DNA from: Carnegiea gigantea | Taxonomy: Eukaryota; Streptophyta; Magnoliopsida; Caryophyllales; Cactaceae | Direction: 5' to 3' | Assembly: GCA_029747015.1 (NCBI GenBank) | Contig: JAKOGI010000368.1 | Coordinates: 107,501 to 171,500 of the forward strand | Length of the DNA: 64,000 nucleotides | Shown: positions 1 through 11,329 of the stretch, one piece after another | Numbering within the stretch: position 1 is the stretch's first letter | Layout of the letters: every line of letters starts with the position of its first letter | Translations under genes and position numbers: made by a program | Notes under the pieces: model-generated | Databases searched by the model: none | What the model was told of the DNA's origin: nothing | What the model saw: the letters and a program-made list of their open reading frames with translations, nothing else

Positions 1-1130
1 TGTATGCTTAAAAAGCCTAGATAGGTACTCCATGGAAATCACAAAAAGTAAGGGGGACAAAGGATCACCCTGCTTCAGGCCTCTTTTTTCTTTAAACCAC
101 TCTCCTTGTTGCCCATTAATATTGATTGCAAATTGCACAGGGGATATACATCTCATAATCCATTGTACAAATGTAGGAGGGAACTTGAGAGCATGAAGGA
201 TTTCTTTGATAAAGTCCCAATGGACTGAGTCAAAAGCTTTATGCAGGTCAACCTTCATGACACAACTAGGAGGTGTATGCTTCCTATGATAACCTCTTAC
301 AATGTCTTGGCATAGTAAGACATTAAATAGCAACTCCCTCCCCCTGACAAAAGCCCCTTGCCCTGTATCAATAATATGTGGTAACACTTCTTTCAGCCTA
401 GTGCATAACAACTTGGTTATGCATTTATAAATGACATTGTAATAGGAAATGGGCCTAAAGTCAGTGGGTTTCTCAGGGTTTGGGACCTTAGGTAGCAAGA
501 CAAGCTTGGTTTTCCCATAGAAACTTGGGAGGTGCCCCCCTTCAAAGAATTCTTGAATTGCAGAACATACAAGAAGGCCAATATCATCCCAACAAGCTTT
601 GTAGAAACCACTATTAAAATCATCAGGACCTGGTGATTTGTGATTTGGGATTGAGAAGAGCATCCTCTTAATGTCTGAGTCAGTAAAAGGTTTACACATC
701 AACAGTTGCTGTTCAATAGTCAGGGCACCCCCCGTGGCCATTACATGCGGGTCTATGGGTGTTCTCTGAGTCTCCCTTGCTCCCAAAAGTCCTTTGTAGT
801 ACTAAAATAGAACCCTAGAAACTTCTATAAACCCCTCCACTCTTTGGTCTTTTAGGTCCTTCATATGATAAATACTAGACAGGGCCTTCCTTTGCTTGAT
901 TCTAGCCATGAAAACCCTAGAACATTCATCCCCATAGCCAATCCATTCAGCCTTACTCTGCTGTTTTATAAGCAGCATAGCTGAATGATTGATGGCTATG
1001 TAATGATCTCTGCTGCTGGCTTCCTTTTAGATTAATTCCACATTAGATGGGTCCTGCTGTAAGAGGCTTTGTACCTGTAACAGCTGAGATCTAGCTCTCA
1101 ATTGCTGTTCATAAATGTCTGCATATCTGC
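1..1130 (-). pseudogene. LINE A reverse transcriptase, N-terminal half (broken)
   Basis: Minus-strand translation gives the L1 reverse transcriptase fingers and palm. A block like DFRPISYYNVIYKCI lies at about 430-480 (family RPISLCNVIYK). Motif A, VDLHKAFDSVHW, lies near 215-250, and GLRQGDPLSPLLF near 65-100. The catalytic motif A Asp is kept. The second catalytic box (xADD) would lie left of position 1. The linker between endonuclease and reverse transcriptase occupies about 800-1130 and holds stops. The enzyme would copy element RNA at a nicked chromosomal target (target-primed reverse transcription). Assignment to the L1 family is secure; the reading frame is not intact. Confidence 0.9.
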
Positions 1131-1164
1131 TCTTACTTAGCTGTTTAAGCGGGGCAATGAGGCC

Positions 1165-1985
1165 TTATAAAACCTGCTGTAGTTGTCTCAATTTAGAGCC
1201 ATTTTGGTTCTGTGTCAAACAGGTCTTAACTATATCCTTAAAACCTCTATCATTTGCCCACATGTCACAAAATAGGAATGTATACCTAGGTTTTGGACAG
1301 TGAGAAAAGCTAAGAATAATGGGGGTATGATCAGACAGTGCTTGGGGTAGGTAGTGCATATGTGTGAAGTCATGACATGCATACCAGAAACCATTATGAA
1401 GAGCTCTATCAATTCTTGACCAAATTTGCTTGTTGGTCCAAGTGAAGAAAGCCCCTTTAAAGTTGAACTCCTATAAACCACAATGTTGAATGCAAGCTGT
1501 AAAATCCTTAATCTCTCCATCAGTGACATCAATTCCTCTAATTCTATCCCCTTGATGAAGAATTGAATTAAAATCTCCTAGCACACACCAGGGGTCATCC
1601 ATAGATTGGGAAATAGCCTTTAAACCCTTCCATAAAGGAAGCCTCTGGTCCACCAAATTCCTTCCATAAATAAAAGTGATGTGGAAATTTTTGCCTGTTG
1701 GGAGATGAGTAGCCTCCCTATACAAAAGCTGATCAGTCATAGAAATCAAACTAAACCTGTATCTTCTTAGATGCCAGCATAAGATGATTCTCCCTCTTTC
1801 AGTCCTGGTTGCATTATGCCTCCATTGCCAATTGGGACAAATTCTATTCATAACATGATCAATATTTTGCTCTTTAACCTTTGTTTCCAAAAACCTATCA
1901 TACCCACTTTCTGTTGTTGTAAGAAAATATTGATTCCTCTTGCTTATTTGGGCATTCATGCCCCTCACATTCTAACTAAGTATAC
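1165..1985 (-). pseudogene. LINE A endonuclease domain (broken)
   Basis: This is an exonuclease-endonuclease-phosphatase-fold domain of an L1 ORF2. It normally nicks target DNA to start reverse transcription. Minus-strand motifs in order are NVRGMN at about 1960-1975, FLETK near 1875 (catalytic Glu), WCVLGDFNSIL near 1560-1590, and SDHTPIILS near 1310-1335 (catalytic Asp-His). The Trp that normally precedes NVRG reads as TAG, a TGG-to-TAG change. A further stop and frame change near 1470 separates the GDFN part from the SDH part. All main catalytic residues can still be seen, spread over two frames. Confidence 0.88.
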
Positions 1986-3150
1986 TATCATTTGGGGTGA
2001 CAAAACCCCCCCTCCACCTCCCCCTTGGTCAAGAATAACATCTTCATCCAACAAAGCATTATAGAGGTTAACCTGCAGCAAATCATCTGGAGCAAACAAA
2101 TCTGTAGCTCTTGATGCAGTTTGTCTTGTGATGTGCCATGTAGCTAGCTGAAAATCATCCCCCCCCCCCTTAGAGGGTGTTTGGTCTGGTGGTGATGAGT
2201 GTTCCTGGGGGGTATTATGCGTTATAACCCTCCATTCTTGTCTAGGCTGTGTCTTTTTCCTGCAATTCTCTTGTGAATGGCCATACATTTTGCAATAGGA
2301 GCATTTAATTGGTAGCCATTCATATATGACTTTTTGCCTTATCACCACATTCTTCTCATTAGCAAACTCAATAAAATCAAGGAAATTCCCTCCCAAAGGC
2401 ATTTCCACCAAAAGCCTAGCGTACTTAAGCATAAGCTTCTCTTTAGTGTACTTGTCAGTCTTTATAAGTATCCCTAGCATGCTGCCAATCTAACTAAGAC
2501 TTTGCAAACCCCAATACTTAATGTCAAGCTCAGGTAATTGGATCCACATTGGAAGGGATGCAATTGGATCAACATTAATCTCCAGTTCAGGGTTCCAGGC
2601 CTTGACAATAAATGGCTTGTGATCAAAATGGTAAATCCCTCTTTGTGCTACTGTCATTGCATCCTGAAGGCTAGTAAATCTCACAAGATAAAGGCCCCTC
2701 TTAATCAAGAGGATTTTATCAATTGCATAATCCTTCCAGATTCTGTTGACATACCTAGCTAGAACATCATATGGTGGGTTTGCACCTAGAACACAGCAAA
2801 TCACAGCACTTTTCCAGTAATTAACATCCTCCTCAATATCCTCCTAAGCTAAATGTGCACATTCAATCCCATTTATTTCAGGTGCTTGGATGAATTCAAG
2901 GGCCGTACCTTCATCTGGACCAACCGTTGAAGCATATGTAGGTAAAACACTAGGATGGATATGTGCTTGTTCGCGCACTGTTTCACTGAGCTGCTGCTCT
3001 GTATCGGGTGATTCAACTATAACAGAGTGAATCGTTGAGCTTGGTGCAAGTGGTGAATGATCTCCACCATCTATTTGACCACGATTAATCTTCGGTCTGC
3101 TTGTCTTCCTCCTCTGGCCATGGCGCCCAGAAAGCTCTGGGTTAACATGG
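1965..3150 (-). pseudogene. LINE A ORF1: DUF4283-like plus CCHC zinc knuckle
   Basis: This is the ORF1-type RNA-binding protein of plant L1 elements. The N-terminal part (2844-3150) is polar and low in recognisable motifs. The middle (2490-2804) resembles DUF4283, with phrases such as LYLVRFTSLQDAM and FIVKAWNPELEI. The C-terminal part (1965-2480) carries one zinc knuckle, CSYCKMYGHSQENC, near 2265-2310, followed by a Gly-rich end. In-frame stops separate the three pieces. ORF1 proteins of this type are thought to package element RNA. The start codon is not certain: an ATG at about 3122 (minus) is in a frame that soon stops. Confidence 0.85.
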
Positions 3151-3184
3151 GAGAAAACTATTATATATCTGACACAGACATACA

Positions 3185-3185
<1 letters not shown>

Positions 3186-3241
<56 letters not shown>

Positions 3242-3242
3242 G

Positions 3243-3299
<57 letters not shown>

Positions 3300-3300
3300 T
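3186..3300. repeat. (TA)n / (TG)n microsatellite
   Basis: A nearly pure TA run is broken by a short TATG/TGTG centre at about 3230-3256. It sits at the boundary between LINE A and the first copy of a diverged tandem repeat. Confidence 0.97.
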
Positions 3301-3308
3301 TACACGTA

Positions 3309-3571
3309 CACATATTAACCTCTCCTTTAATTTGGACACCATAAACTCCAGATTGTAGAGACAGTAGCACGAGTGGCCCTCCTTCATTACCAATACATGA
3401 TCGACGGTGCAAAGGCACACCAACAGTTTTGACTACACAAACCTTGGATCGCAGAAGAGGTCTAATGGGTTAACGTTAATCGGAAAGCATTACAGCGCCC
3501 ATAATTTTCTCTGCACGTAATACATATATACATACATATACATGCAGACATATACATACATATATATACAC

Positions 3572-3622
<51 letters not shown>

Positions 3623-3623
3623 T

Positions 3624-3680
<57 letters not shown>

Positions 3681-3890
3681 TACATATATACATATATGTA
3701 TATGTATGTATACCTATACATATTAACCTCTTATTTACACTCTACCATCCCCAGACAGTATAGGCGACAGTAAGTGTAACCCACTTCACATGCCAGTGCA
3801 TCAACCGTGGTGTAAAGGTTCACCAACAATATCTAGTACATAAACGCTGAATAGCGGCAGACGTACACTAAGTAACCTGGCATGCATCCT
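3309..3890. repeat. Two diverged tandem copies, each preceded by (TA)n
   Basis: Sequence from about 3311 (CATATTAACCTCT) can be aligned with sequence from about 3718 (CATATTAACCTCT). Shared later blocks are GACAGTA, CAGTGCATC / CAATACATGATC, and GTGTAAAGGTTCACCAACA / GTGCAAAGGCACACCAACA. Unit length is roughly 405 bp and similarity is moderate. Each copy is preceded by a long TA tract, so the TA run seems part of the repeated unit. The repeat lies downstream of the Ulp1 gene and may be subterminal sequence of its element; that last point is inference. Confidence 0.6.
3525..3720. repeat. (TA)n microsatellite with TACA/TATG margins
   Basis: A long TA tract has one GATAGATA interruption at about 3620 and imperfect ATACATA margins on both sides. 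Translations through it (YIYIYI) are not genes. Confidence 0.97.
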
Positions 3891-4256
3891 TAGTAAGTGC
3901 AGCAAACTTTACCCTTCGTCTCTGTAATATATGACTGTCCCTGCCTAAAAACCATAAATGTGAAATAAATACAGTTCGCACTGACAACAGCAACCCTCAC
4001 AGCCCTCATGTAATTGGCTGTACAACTTAAGTTGTTAGTTTTCCTGAACAATTATTTTGATGAATGAAATATGAGATTAAGAACTCCTACATCAAACCTA
4101 TTGTCACATGACCACAGCACTGACACAATATCCACTAATGCCATTCTCGGTGCAGTCATAAGGTTAGCACGATCTTCTACCCGGCCATGTAGTCCATGTT
4201 ATGATACGCGTACGCTACTGCAACGCAATTATAACTTCATGAGGACGACACACACC

Positions 4257-5082
4257 TTATAAAGCTTTAAGAGAGTGTGCAATTTGCCCTAGCATAATGC
4301 TCAATAGGCACTTGTCCCTCATGTGCCACACGTACCCTTGCTCGAAGTATAAACCATCAAGTATGAATGGACAAGACCTCCATGAAAGCCATGATAAATA
4401 GGCCACAATCATAGCCACTACAACCACAGATTCCATATTACACACAATCAAACTAATGGCCAAATTAGAAGTGCAATTAATAAACCTCACTCCGTACTTT
4501 TCTTGATGGGGACTACTAGGCCGTGTAATCTCCCATGATAAAGGTTGGGCATACTTCAAACTAGGCATCAATGCCAGTCCCACGACCACTTTCTGTATGG
4601 TCACGATTATGACAACTTGTCAAACACCAACACCCATGAATGCACTGCAGATTGACATGTTTCACAATAAATAGATTTGAATCTTTCTGCACTATGCATA
4701 AGCGCTTCCCTGTGCTCATCTGCCAAAGACGTAGTGCAGTCGTACACCATGTAGCACCTATCTCTTAGATCAGCAACAAAGAGAAGCCAGTGCTTTCCTT
4801 CCACTATATGGAGGGGCATGAACACCTATATGCATGCAAGCCTATTAGCAATAAAGAACACCAAAAACTCATGGGGGAATGAAACATATGTGTCCTTTGC
4901 AATGAAGAAGGACTGTCAATGACATGGCCACTCATGAAGCAAAGTTTTCCATCCACCCGCTTCTTTAACTTGTCCCATATGACCCCTGACAGAACAGTTG
5001 CATTCGCAAGCTTTGCCTGCCAAACATTATCGTGTACGTCAGTTTCACCAGTCTCAACTTCAATGAAATTATGTGCATCCAT
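4257..5082 (-). pseudogene. Ulp1-like C48 cysteine protease domain (frameshifted)
   Basis: This resembles the catalytic domain of SUMO/ubiquitin-like proteases. Minus-strand motifs in order are WDKLKKRVDGK (about 4955-4990), FMPLHIVEGKHWLLFVADLR (4765-4822) with the catalytic His in KHW, MVYDCTTS near 4735 with the catalytic Asp, and GYDCGLFIMAFMEVLS near 4370-4415 with the catalytic Cys in DCG. The C-terminal end is VWHMRDKCLL...AHSLKAL, stop at 4257. The DCG block is in a different frame from the residues that follow it, so at least one frameshift lies near 4370. A stop also follows VFDKLS near 4607. All three catalytic residues can be recognised, but the frame is broken. Confidence 0.85.
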
Positions 5083-6271
5083 TTCTTTAATCTGTTGTGC
5101 TTTGGTAGCACATCAGATTGCATACAACGTGTGCTACACTGGAAACCTGCATTTGGAGTTCCATTTCAGGGGCAGATAGTAAGTAACTACATAATCATAA
5201 AATTTCAGTAGAAGATGATCATGTACAGAGATATACAAACCACTTTATAGACGAGTTCGTTTCTCGTACGTAACAAACAAACATCTTAACTTTACCACCA
5301 CTTTTGCATGAGTTCACAACAATGTACAACTTCACGTCCCAAATATATACACTTATATTAGGGAGACCTAATCACATTGTGCAACAGTTGCTACTTCCTA
5401 GCTAAAGTACTTAATTCCACCAAGCAAAACATGTTGACATTCCAACTTCACAACCCAACAAGAAGTACATATATATAACAACATGTACTGCACAATGGAG
5501 TATGAAGCGTCTTACTAAACAATGTTTGACTCACCTTGTCATGTCGCGCCAAGAACACTGACCTCTAGCACAGTCTTAGGAGGTTCCCCTGTCGCTCATC
5601 TAGCATGCCTGACTATAGGCTAATTGCAAACCCACCAATACAGTACTTACCAGCATCATCTCCAGCGCTGTAGTTAGGAACGACGTGGATTAGCCCCTCC
5701 AAGTAGTCTGTATATATGTGATGTGGTTGCAAATTAGAAAGCTCTATGTGCCTCCATACACATAGCACATACCGTTTCCAACTTCACAACAGCACATACC
5801 GTTTCCAACTTCACAACAGCAAGATAGCAGTCTCTCAAATAATGAAGGCATCAAATGTGACTTACCATTCTTCAATCCCCTCCTTGAATTTCTTGCACTT
5901 TGCCCTCAGGTCTTTTAATATCTTCAACTCAATCACTGACATTGTTGCCGTTAAGTATGCTCTAACAGCTTGTAGGGGAACCCTTTAAGCAAATTTAGAT
6001 GTAACAATACATACATGTCATTTCCTAATCCACTAGACTGTAATACACCCACCAACAAACATTGCATATCATACCTGCTCACTGACCACTTCCCCCTATG
6101 TTGAAGCACTACCTGACACAGTTGTCTCGGCATCCACAGCCTGTCAATGATTGATAGTCACTGCCAACGTATGACGCACATCTCTTTCAAACATCCAGCC
6201 ATATTATATATGAATCCTTACCTTTTCTACTGAATCGCATTGCGTTTGAAGGAGGCCATGATCGGTTGCTT

Positions 6272-7275
6272 CTACTGACATAGAAATAGGGCTACATCTA
6301 TGATAGTTTCATCATTTGCTGAAGCAGCAGCAGCACCCTTAGATGATGCCCAACCTTGCCTTCCTTTATCTCTCACAGCGGACATAAGTCTCCACTGCCG
6401 CATCAAACATCGTCTTCTCGGGTTTGTGTATAGTGACAGTCGGGATGGAGCAGCTCTCCTAGGTCTTGCTGTTCTCTTCAGATGCTTAACAATACAAGAT
6501 GAACTCCCTCTTTCTTCATCACCTACCTTAACATCACCACCCCTTACATCACATACTTCGTTACACCCTCTGCTTCTCATCTCCTTCTCGGGTGTAGGTG
6601 TGGCAATACCCTCCTCCCGATCAACAACATGACTGGTCTTGTGCACACCCTCCCCCTGATGTTAAACCTCCTCAACTATGCTGACGAGAACCTCGGGCCC
6701 ATAAATGAACCTGTCCATCGCTGGCCATTGACCGCATCCTCATCAGCACCCTCTTCTGTCTCCTCCTCACTTATTGTTCCAACTTCCTGCTACGCCACAC
6801 ACAACTGTGGCCCTACATCACCCACTACTTCTTCCGTTGCTTACTCACCATCATCCAACTATTCCGCGCAGTGTGCAATGTTAGCAGTCACTTCATTCTT
6901 AGTTGCACTTTGTCCCACATTCTCCCTCGAACATCCATATACATTGTCCATATTTTCAACTCTAAATTCACTAGAGTCCTCATCAGTAGCACTCGTATTC
7001 ACCTGAATGCCTTCACCAGTAACATCCAAACTTGCCTCTTCTTGCTCTTTTTCTGTAGCATTTCCATCATTATGTACTGTTTTGACCCGTCCCTCAGACG
7101 ACTGAGCCTTACATGACTTTAACTGTGCACACGTTGCCGTGTACGCATCTTTCTTTTCACACAACGCACCATGCACATGCCTCAACCGCTCTTCGAAGCT
7201 TAGAACACCCTTGATAAACCACCTACAACATAACACAATGTTAGTATAAACACACATACAATCCCAAATTATCAT
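6272..7275 (-). pseudogene. Linker exons of the Ulp1 transposon gene
   Basis: Minus strand. 6859-7222 encodes GVLSFEERLRHVHGALCEKK followed by a Glu/Asp/Thr-rich stretch, probably helical then disordered. 6272-6646 encodes a basic patch, HLKRTARPRRAAPSRLSLY followed by TNPRRR, as found just before the protease in related transposon genes. The exon start at 7222 follows a TTGTAG acceptor. No enzymatic function is expected. Assignment rests on order and on the SPYTNP-like patch rather than on a known domain. Confidence 0.6.
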
Positions 7276-7551
7276 CCAACAACATACTCCAAAATGTTCA
7301 TTCCACCCCCTTCCCTCCCGATAGTTTTGTTTCCTAATTACAAAATTTATTTACCTCTCTGTCCTCCATATAGTATCAAAACTCATTCGTCTCCATGAAA
7401 CCCCACACAAGTGGTTACTGTAGCTCTTCCTCACACAGACGAAGTACATGTTTTATCTGTTATTTCACAAGAATAGGACGTCATCTGTGTCGGTACAACA
7501 CAACTTCATCTACAACACAAGAACAACACATAATTGATAATGCTTTCTTAC

Positions 7552-8610
7552 CTCACGCTCTTCGATTATAGCAACAAGTTCGATCGTATTGTACCGGCCT
7601 CCGTGGTACACTTTAGCCCAACTAGCAATGCGCGGGAATGTCAACTTCTCATACACCTCACACCGGGTGGCGTGCTCATAAAACCACACCTACATGATCA
7701 ATACAAATTACTAATGCATTTCAGTCACAACTTCTATCAAGTACACATGAAACTACACACAACGTTATTGCACATGCACGCTCTTATCATACTTACAATT
7801 CTCCAACTACTTCATAATTTTTACTTATAAATTCCAACATTACATCAATTCACATCCCTCCAACCATGCCAAACTACTATTCCCACACCACACATGACCG
7901 ACTTACACATTACCACACAATTTGTATATTATAATTTAACACACTTACCTGAAGACTGACTGAAAATCTGTTAAACTGCAACTGGGAAATTGGGTTGCAT
8001 AGTCTCCTCTGCATATCATCCAAGCACTACACCAAGTATCGCCACACCGCCTTCGCCCATGCATACATACTCATCCCTTGCACATATCATTTACATAACG
8101 CTGTAATTCCTATGCTGCTCCATATGCAGAATGAGGGAATATCAAACCACTCAAGACCAACCACGTGAACAACTTCAACCACAGATCCAGCTGTTCCTCC
8201 CTAGCATTCTGTTCACATAGGTATACCATCGTGCTTATAAAGTTCTCGTATACCTGGCTATCCTTGCTGTCTTTTCCAAACTTCATTCTCCTCAGCTCCT
8301 GCTATTCTTCCTTATCCACTTTGCCCCTAACCATGTTCACAATCTTTTTTGTGCAACTCTCATCTGAAAAATCCACCTTCCCCCAAGTTGCTGGTAAGCC
8401 AGTTAACAATGCAACATCAAACACTGAGAATGGCTCAAGCCTATCTGCTAGCCTAAATGCCCTACTACGTGGCACCTAACAGTTCACGAGAGCAAATGCC
8501 AACTTTTGTTCCATGGCAAATGGACAATACTTAAGGATTGGTTTAAAGACAGTTCACATCAGTGCTTCCCTTTGATAATCAGTCGACCTGTGATTTATAC
8601 TAACAATGTG
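7552..8610 (-). pseudogene. Plant-mobile / DUF1985-like domain
   Basis: Minus-strand motifs in order are CPFAMEQKLAFALVNC (about 8500-8545), VPRSRAFRLADRLEPFSVFD with VALLTGLPATWG (8380-8478), QLDLWLKLFTWLVLSGLIFP (about 8130-8190), YAWAKAVWRYLV and DDMQRRL (about 8000-8065), then after the 7690-7948 intron VWFYEHATRCEVYEKL and FPRIASWAKVYHGGRYNTIE (7565-7689). These phrases are characteristic of the domain that precedes Ulp1 proteases in plant transposon genes. Its biochemical role is unknown. Isolated stops (for example after KVDKEE near 8315) show decay. Confidence 0.75.
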
Positions 8611-8942
8611 TTTAAGGATGCACCTACCTCTCATACTCACACATTTACCCTTCTCTCCTTTTAATACCTGCCCTCTAAGTATTACATCATCACATACGGC
8701 CTTCCTTCATTGCCTTCTGTCCTGGCCAAGAATAATCTTCCTTCTTATATGGACCTCTTGTGACTCCATTTCTCCTTTATCCTCCAACTTTGGCTCATCC
8801 ACTAAAGACATATTAGGACTGCTATCATCACTACTTCATCTCCTCCATTGAATTCCCTCCCTGAAGAGTCTAATAACTTCGCTTCCTTAAATGATCTCCA
8901 CATACTCTCAAATTTTGGAAGTACACTTGCTTGCTTTCCACA

Positions 8943-9260
8943 TCATCTTCGGCTTCTAACCATTGTATCATAACCTGCTTCTAAGTCATTTAAGTCTTCC
9001 GCAAAGTCTAACTCTGCCTCTAATGATTCACTTCTATAACTGCTACCCCCACTTTCAATACTTGCTGCCATGTAGTTACTTCTAGAAGAAGTGTCCAAAA
9101 TGTCCACCTCCTCCAACACTGCTACTCTCTTTGTTCTCCTGTTCCCATTACACGAACCCTCCCCCTTGTCATCCACTATTGTCCGACACCGTTTTGACAC
9201 TAGTTCCTTCTCATTACCATCTACGATAGTACATCGTTCACTTTGTTGTCTTAGTTCCAT
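8943..9260 (-). pseudogene. N-terminal exon of the Ulp1 transposon gene
   Basis: The first 105 residues, beginning MELRQQSERC, are acidic and Ser-rich with no known domain. I placed the gene start here because it is the first long open stretch upstream of the DUF1985-like domain on the same strand, and the sequence beyond 9300 becomes repetitive and non-coding. The frame from 8943 down to 8610 has stops. Start choice is tentative. Confidence 0.45.
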
Positions 9261-9504
9261 TGTGAACTCTTACAAATACAAACGAACACATTACATAAAG
9301 GTTTTCAGCACAATATGGTCATGCTCATAATTAACATAATTAATGACAACATTAATGAAATTCACATCACAGCAGCATTAACAACTACCTCATATTTATG
9401 CTACACCCTAAACACATATGCATATACTGTAGACTCACAACCATCATACACATCACAACACACCATATTTTTACCTGCTATTATCCCTGGTCCCCATATC
9501 CATG

Positions 9505-10600
9505 TCCAGGGGATATCTACTATGACATACATTGCATAACTACATAGAACACATCCATTTTCCATTCATACGTTCCCTAAAATCATCCATATTTATTCCT
9601 CCTACATTTCACACAGACATATTACAATCCCTGCATCACCAAATGCAGAACCTGGGATATGGCACATGTAAATGATCGGTTAGCATTTATAAAAACTATC
9701 CATAACAAACATCAAAGTTGCTTCATTTTAGGTGCATCAAATCCATCCCACTCACTCTCTACCAAACATAAACTCAGTACATTGCTATTTTGTAGCAACC
9801 TTGTTATAGGACGACTTTAACCTCGGATAGATAGCATACCATTCCAAGTTAATGATATCCTCATCTGAACATTACTTACAAATCAACAATCAACACATCT
9901 AACACACAATTCACAACATTGGCCAGTATATTTTAACATCTGCACCAACATAATCAACCCATACATGCACATACCATCCCCAAACCCTAAATTCCTTATT
10001 CCCCATTGCCCTCATTCCAATTCAAAATCATTTCATATAATATTCATCTCCGGGGGATATCTACTATAACTTACATTACATTACTACATTACACACATCC
10101 ATAGCCATTCACACCTTCCCCAAAAACCATCCACATGTACTCCTACCACTCCTAAGAAACAGTGTAATCTCCCACATACCCCTAGTGGACAACTTGGGAT
10201 ATGACACAAGTACCTACTGGGTTAACATTCATGTTAACTGTTCCAGCTACTTCCTAAATTTCAGTAATTTTTAGGTTCATAACATTCATCTCTCACTTAA
10301 TGCAACACACACATTGTTGTCACTGATATTTTAGAAAAAACGACTTAACATGAGGACTTCAACTTGGGTTGCATACTATACAATTTTGGGTTAATCATGT
10401 CACCTTCCCAACATCACATACAAACCAACAATGGAAAATTGGGAACACAAGTGACAGCATTCATAAGTACATTCAACATCTGCATCCAAAACAAGCAATC
10501 TAACATAACCACATCACATCCCCAAACCACATTCCTAATTTTCCTAATTTCAAAATTCCTTTTCAAATTCATATTATCCTTGTACATGTGCTTCCTCTAC
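9505..10600. repeat. Tandem duplication, about 540-bp unit, two copies
   Basis: Copy A starts near 9510 with GGGGATATCTACTATGACAT and copy B near 10052 with GGGGATATCTACTATAACTT. Matching blocks follow in the same order: ACACATCCAT (9550/10090), CTGGGATATGGCACATG versus TTGGGATATGACACAAG (9653/10194), ACAAATCAACAATC versus ACAAACCAACAATG (about 9880/10422), and CATCCCCAAACC (9977/10517). The duplication lies directly upstream of the Ulp1 gene on its strand. It could be promoter or subterminal sequence of the element. No coding potential is seen. Confidence 0.75.
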
Positions 10601-11329
10601 CCAACTCACAGTCAAACACACTTGCAAAGTTATGCAAAGCTATGCTATGAACTTCAATGAACACATAAACATGTAATAAAAGTTACCTTTCCTCCCAACT
10701 ACGTTTACATTGTCGCAACATCGCAAGCAGCCACCAAAATCAATCTTGGTTTTGACCACCTTCGAACTGGAACTTCCCCTTCTTTAACGTCGATAGTGCA
10801 CGCTTCTACTTTTCTCTCTTTCTCTCCCATCTTTTACACCTTCTCACTTTCTCTGCAACTTCTTCAACCTCCCACAATAACTCTCACTCACTTTTTAAGC
10901 ATTTTGATCAGTTTTTGCTATTTTTCCTTTTTTTCGTTGCTCTACGCATAACTTACATCGCTTTCCATTTTTCAAATCAAGTCACTTGCACAAAGGGCAC
11001 AATAAACCTTTGCCCTTGAAAAGAAGTTGCCTTTGGCAAGCCTAGGCTACCACATCAAAAGCATTGCCAGACTTCGTTCCCAACACAAACACACGAAAAC
11101 GAAATAAAAGTACAAAAATAAGATAACAATTTGTTCCAACACCTGAAGGTAAATTTTCCTGGCTTGTGTGCCCCTCTATCCCTCCATGCCAGAAGGCATA
11201 CATGGCCGCTTTTCAATCAGAATCGAACGTCAATCTATAAAAGCAACACCTTTAGGTAATAAAAAAATAAAGCCAACATCTGTTAGTAATGTTTCCATGG
11301 TAATATCGTGATTAACAAGATTAGGAGTG
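10601..11329. other. Non-coding stretch upstream of the Ulp1 gene
   Basis: No gene is seen. A pyrimidine tract (CTTTTCTCTCTTTCTCTCCC) lies at 10811-10830; on the minus strand it would be a GA-rich 5' leader. 11230-11300 holds two related phrases, AGCAACACCTTTAGGT and GCCAACATCTGTTAGT, reminiscent of subterminal repeats of DNA transposons, but I found no convincing terminal inverted repeat pairing with the 3300-4200 side. Confidence 0.4.

Larger units (their letters stand above)
1..3150 (-). mobile_element. L1-type LINE A, 3' part beyond the window
   Basis: This non-LTR retrotransposon is read on the minus strand. From right to left it shows an ORF1 protein with a DUF4283-like region and CCHC knuckle, an apurinic-type endonuclease, and the first half of a reverse transcriptase that runs off position 1. 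The order is that of plant L1 elements. Stops and frameshifts interrupt every domain, so it is a dead copy. Its 5' end lies near 3150, just beside a (TA)n tract, but I could not fix the end or a target duplication because the 3' end is outside the window. Confidence 0.9.
4257..9260 (-). pseudogene. Transposon-type gene: plant-mobile/DUF1985-like domain plus Ulp1 protease
   Basis: This is one decayed minus-strand gene of about 5 kb. Parts in order are an acidic N-terminus (8943-9260, starting MELRQQSE), a plant-mobile/DUF1985-like domain (about 7552-8610), a charged low-complexity linker (6272-7275), a short block KWSVSRYDMQCLL (about 6050-6090) typical of this family, and a C-terminal C48 cysteine protease (4257-5082). 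At least one intron is credible: donor GTAAG at 7948 and acceptor TAG at 7690, 259 nt, joining SLQ to VWFYEHA. A second of 132 nt (7223-7354) is likely. Stops interrupt several exons. In plants, genes of this build are carried by DNA transposons (KI-type Mutator elements are the best known). No transposase is seen here. The element class is therefore inferred. Confidence 0.8.

Noticed and set aside
3057..3721. Open frames of Tyr-Ile and His-Thr repeats on both strands
   Set aside because: They are translations of (TA)n and (TG)n microsatellites without stop codons. The same applies to 15919-16255 and 47018-47269.
6300..7116. Plus-strand open frames opposite the Ulp1 gene linker
   Set aside because: They are antisense shadows of the minus-strand exons, with no family phrase of their own.
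7510..7551. Third intron in the Ulp1 gene (GTAAG at 7551, TAG at 7510)
   Set aside because: At 42 nt it is too short for a plant intron, although the splice words are good. Left as exon or decay.
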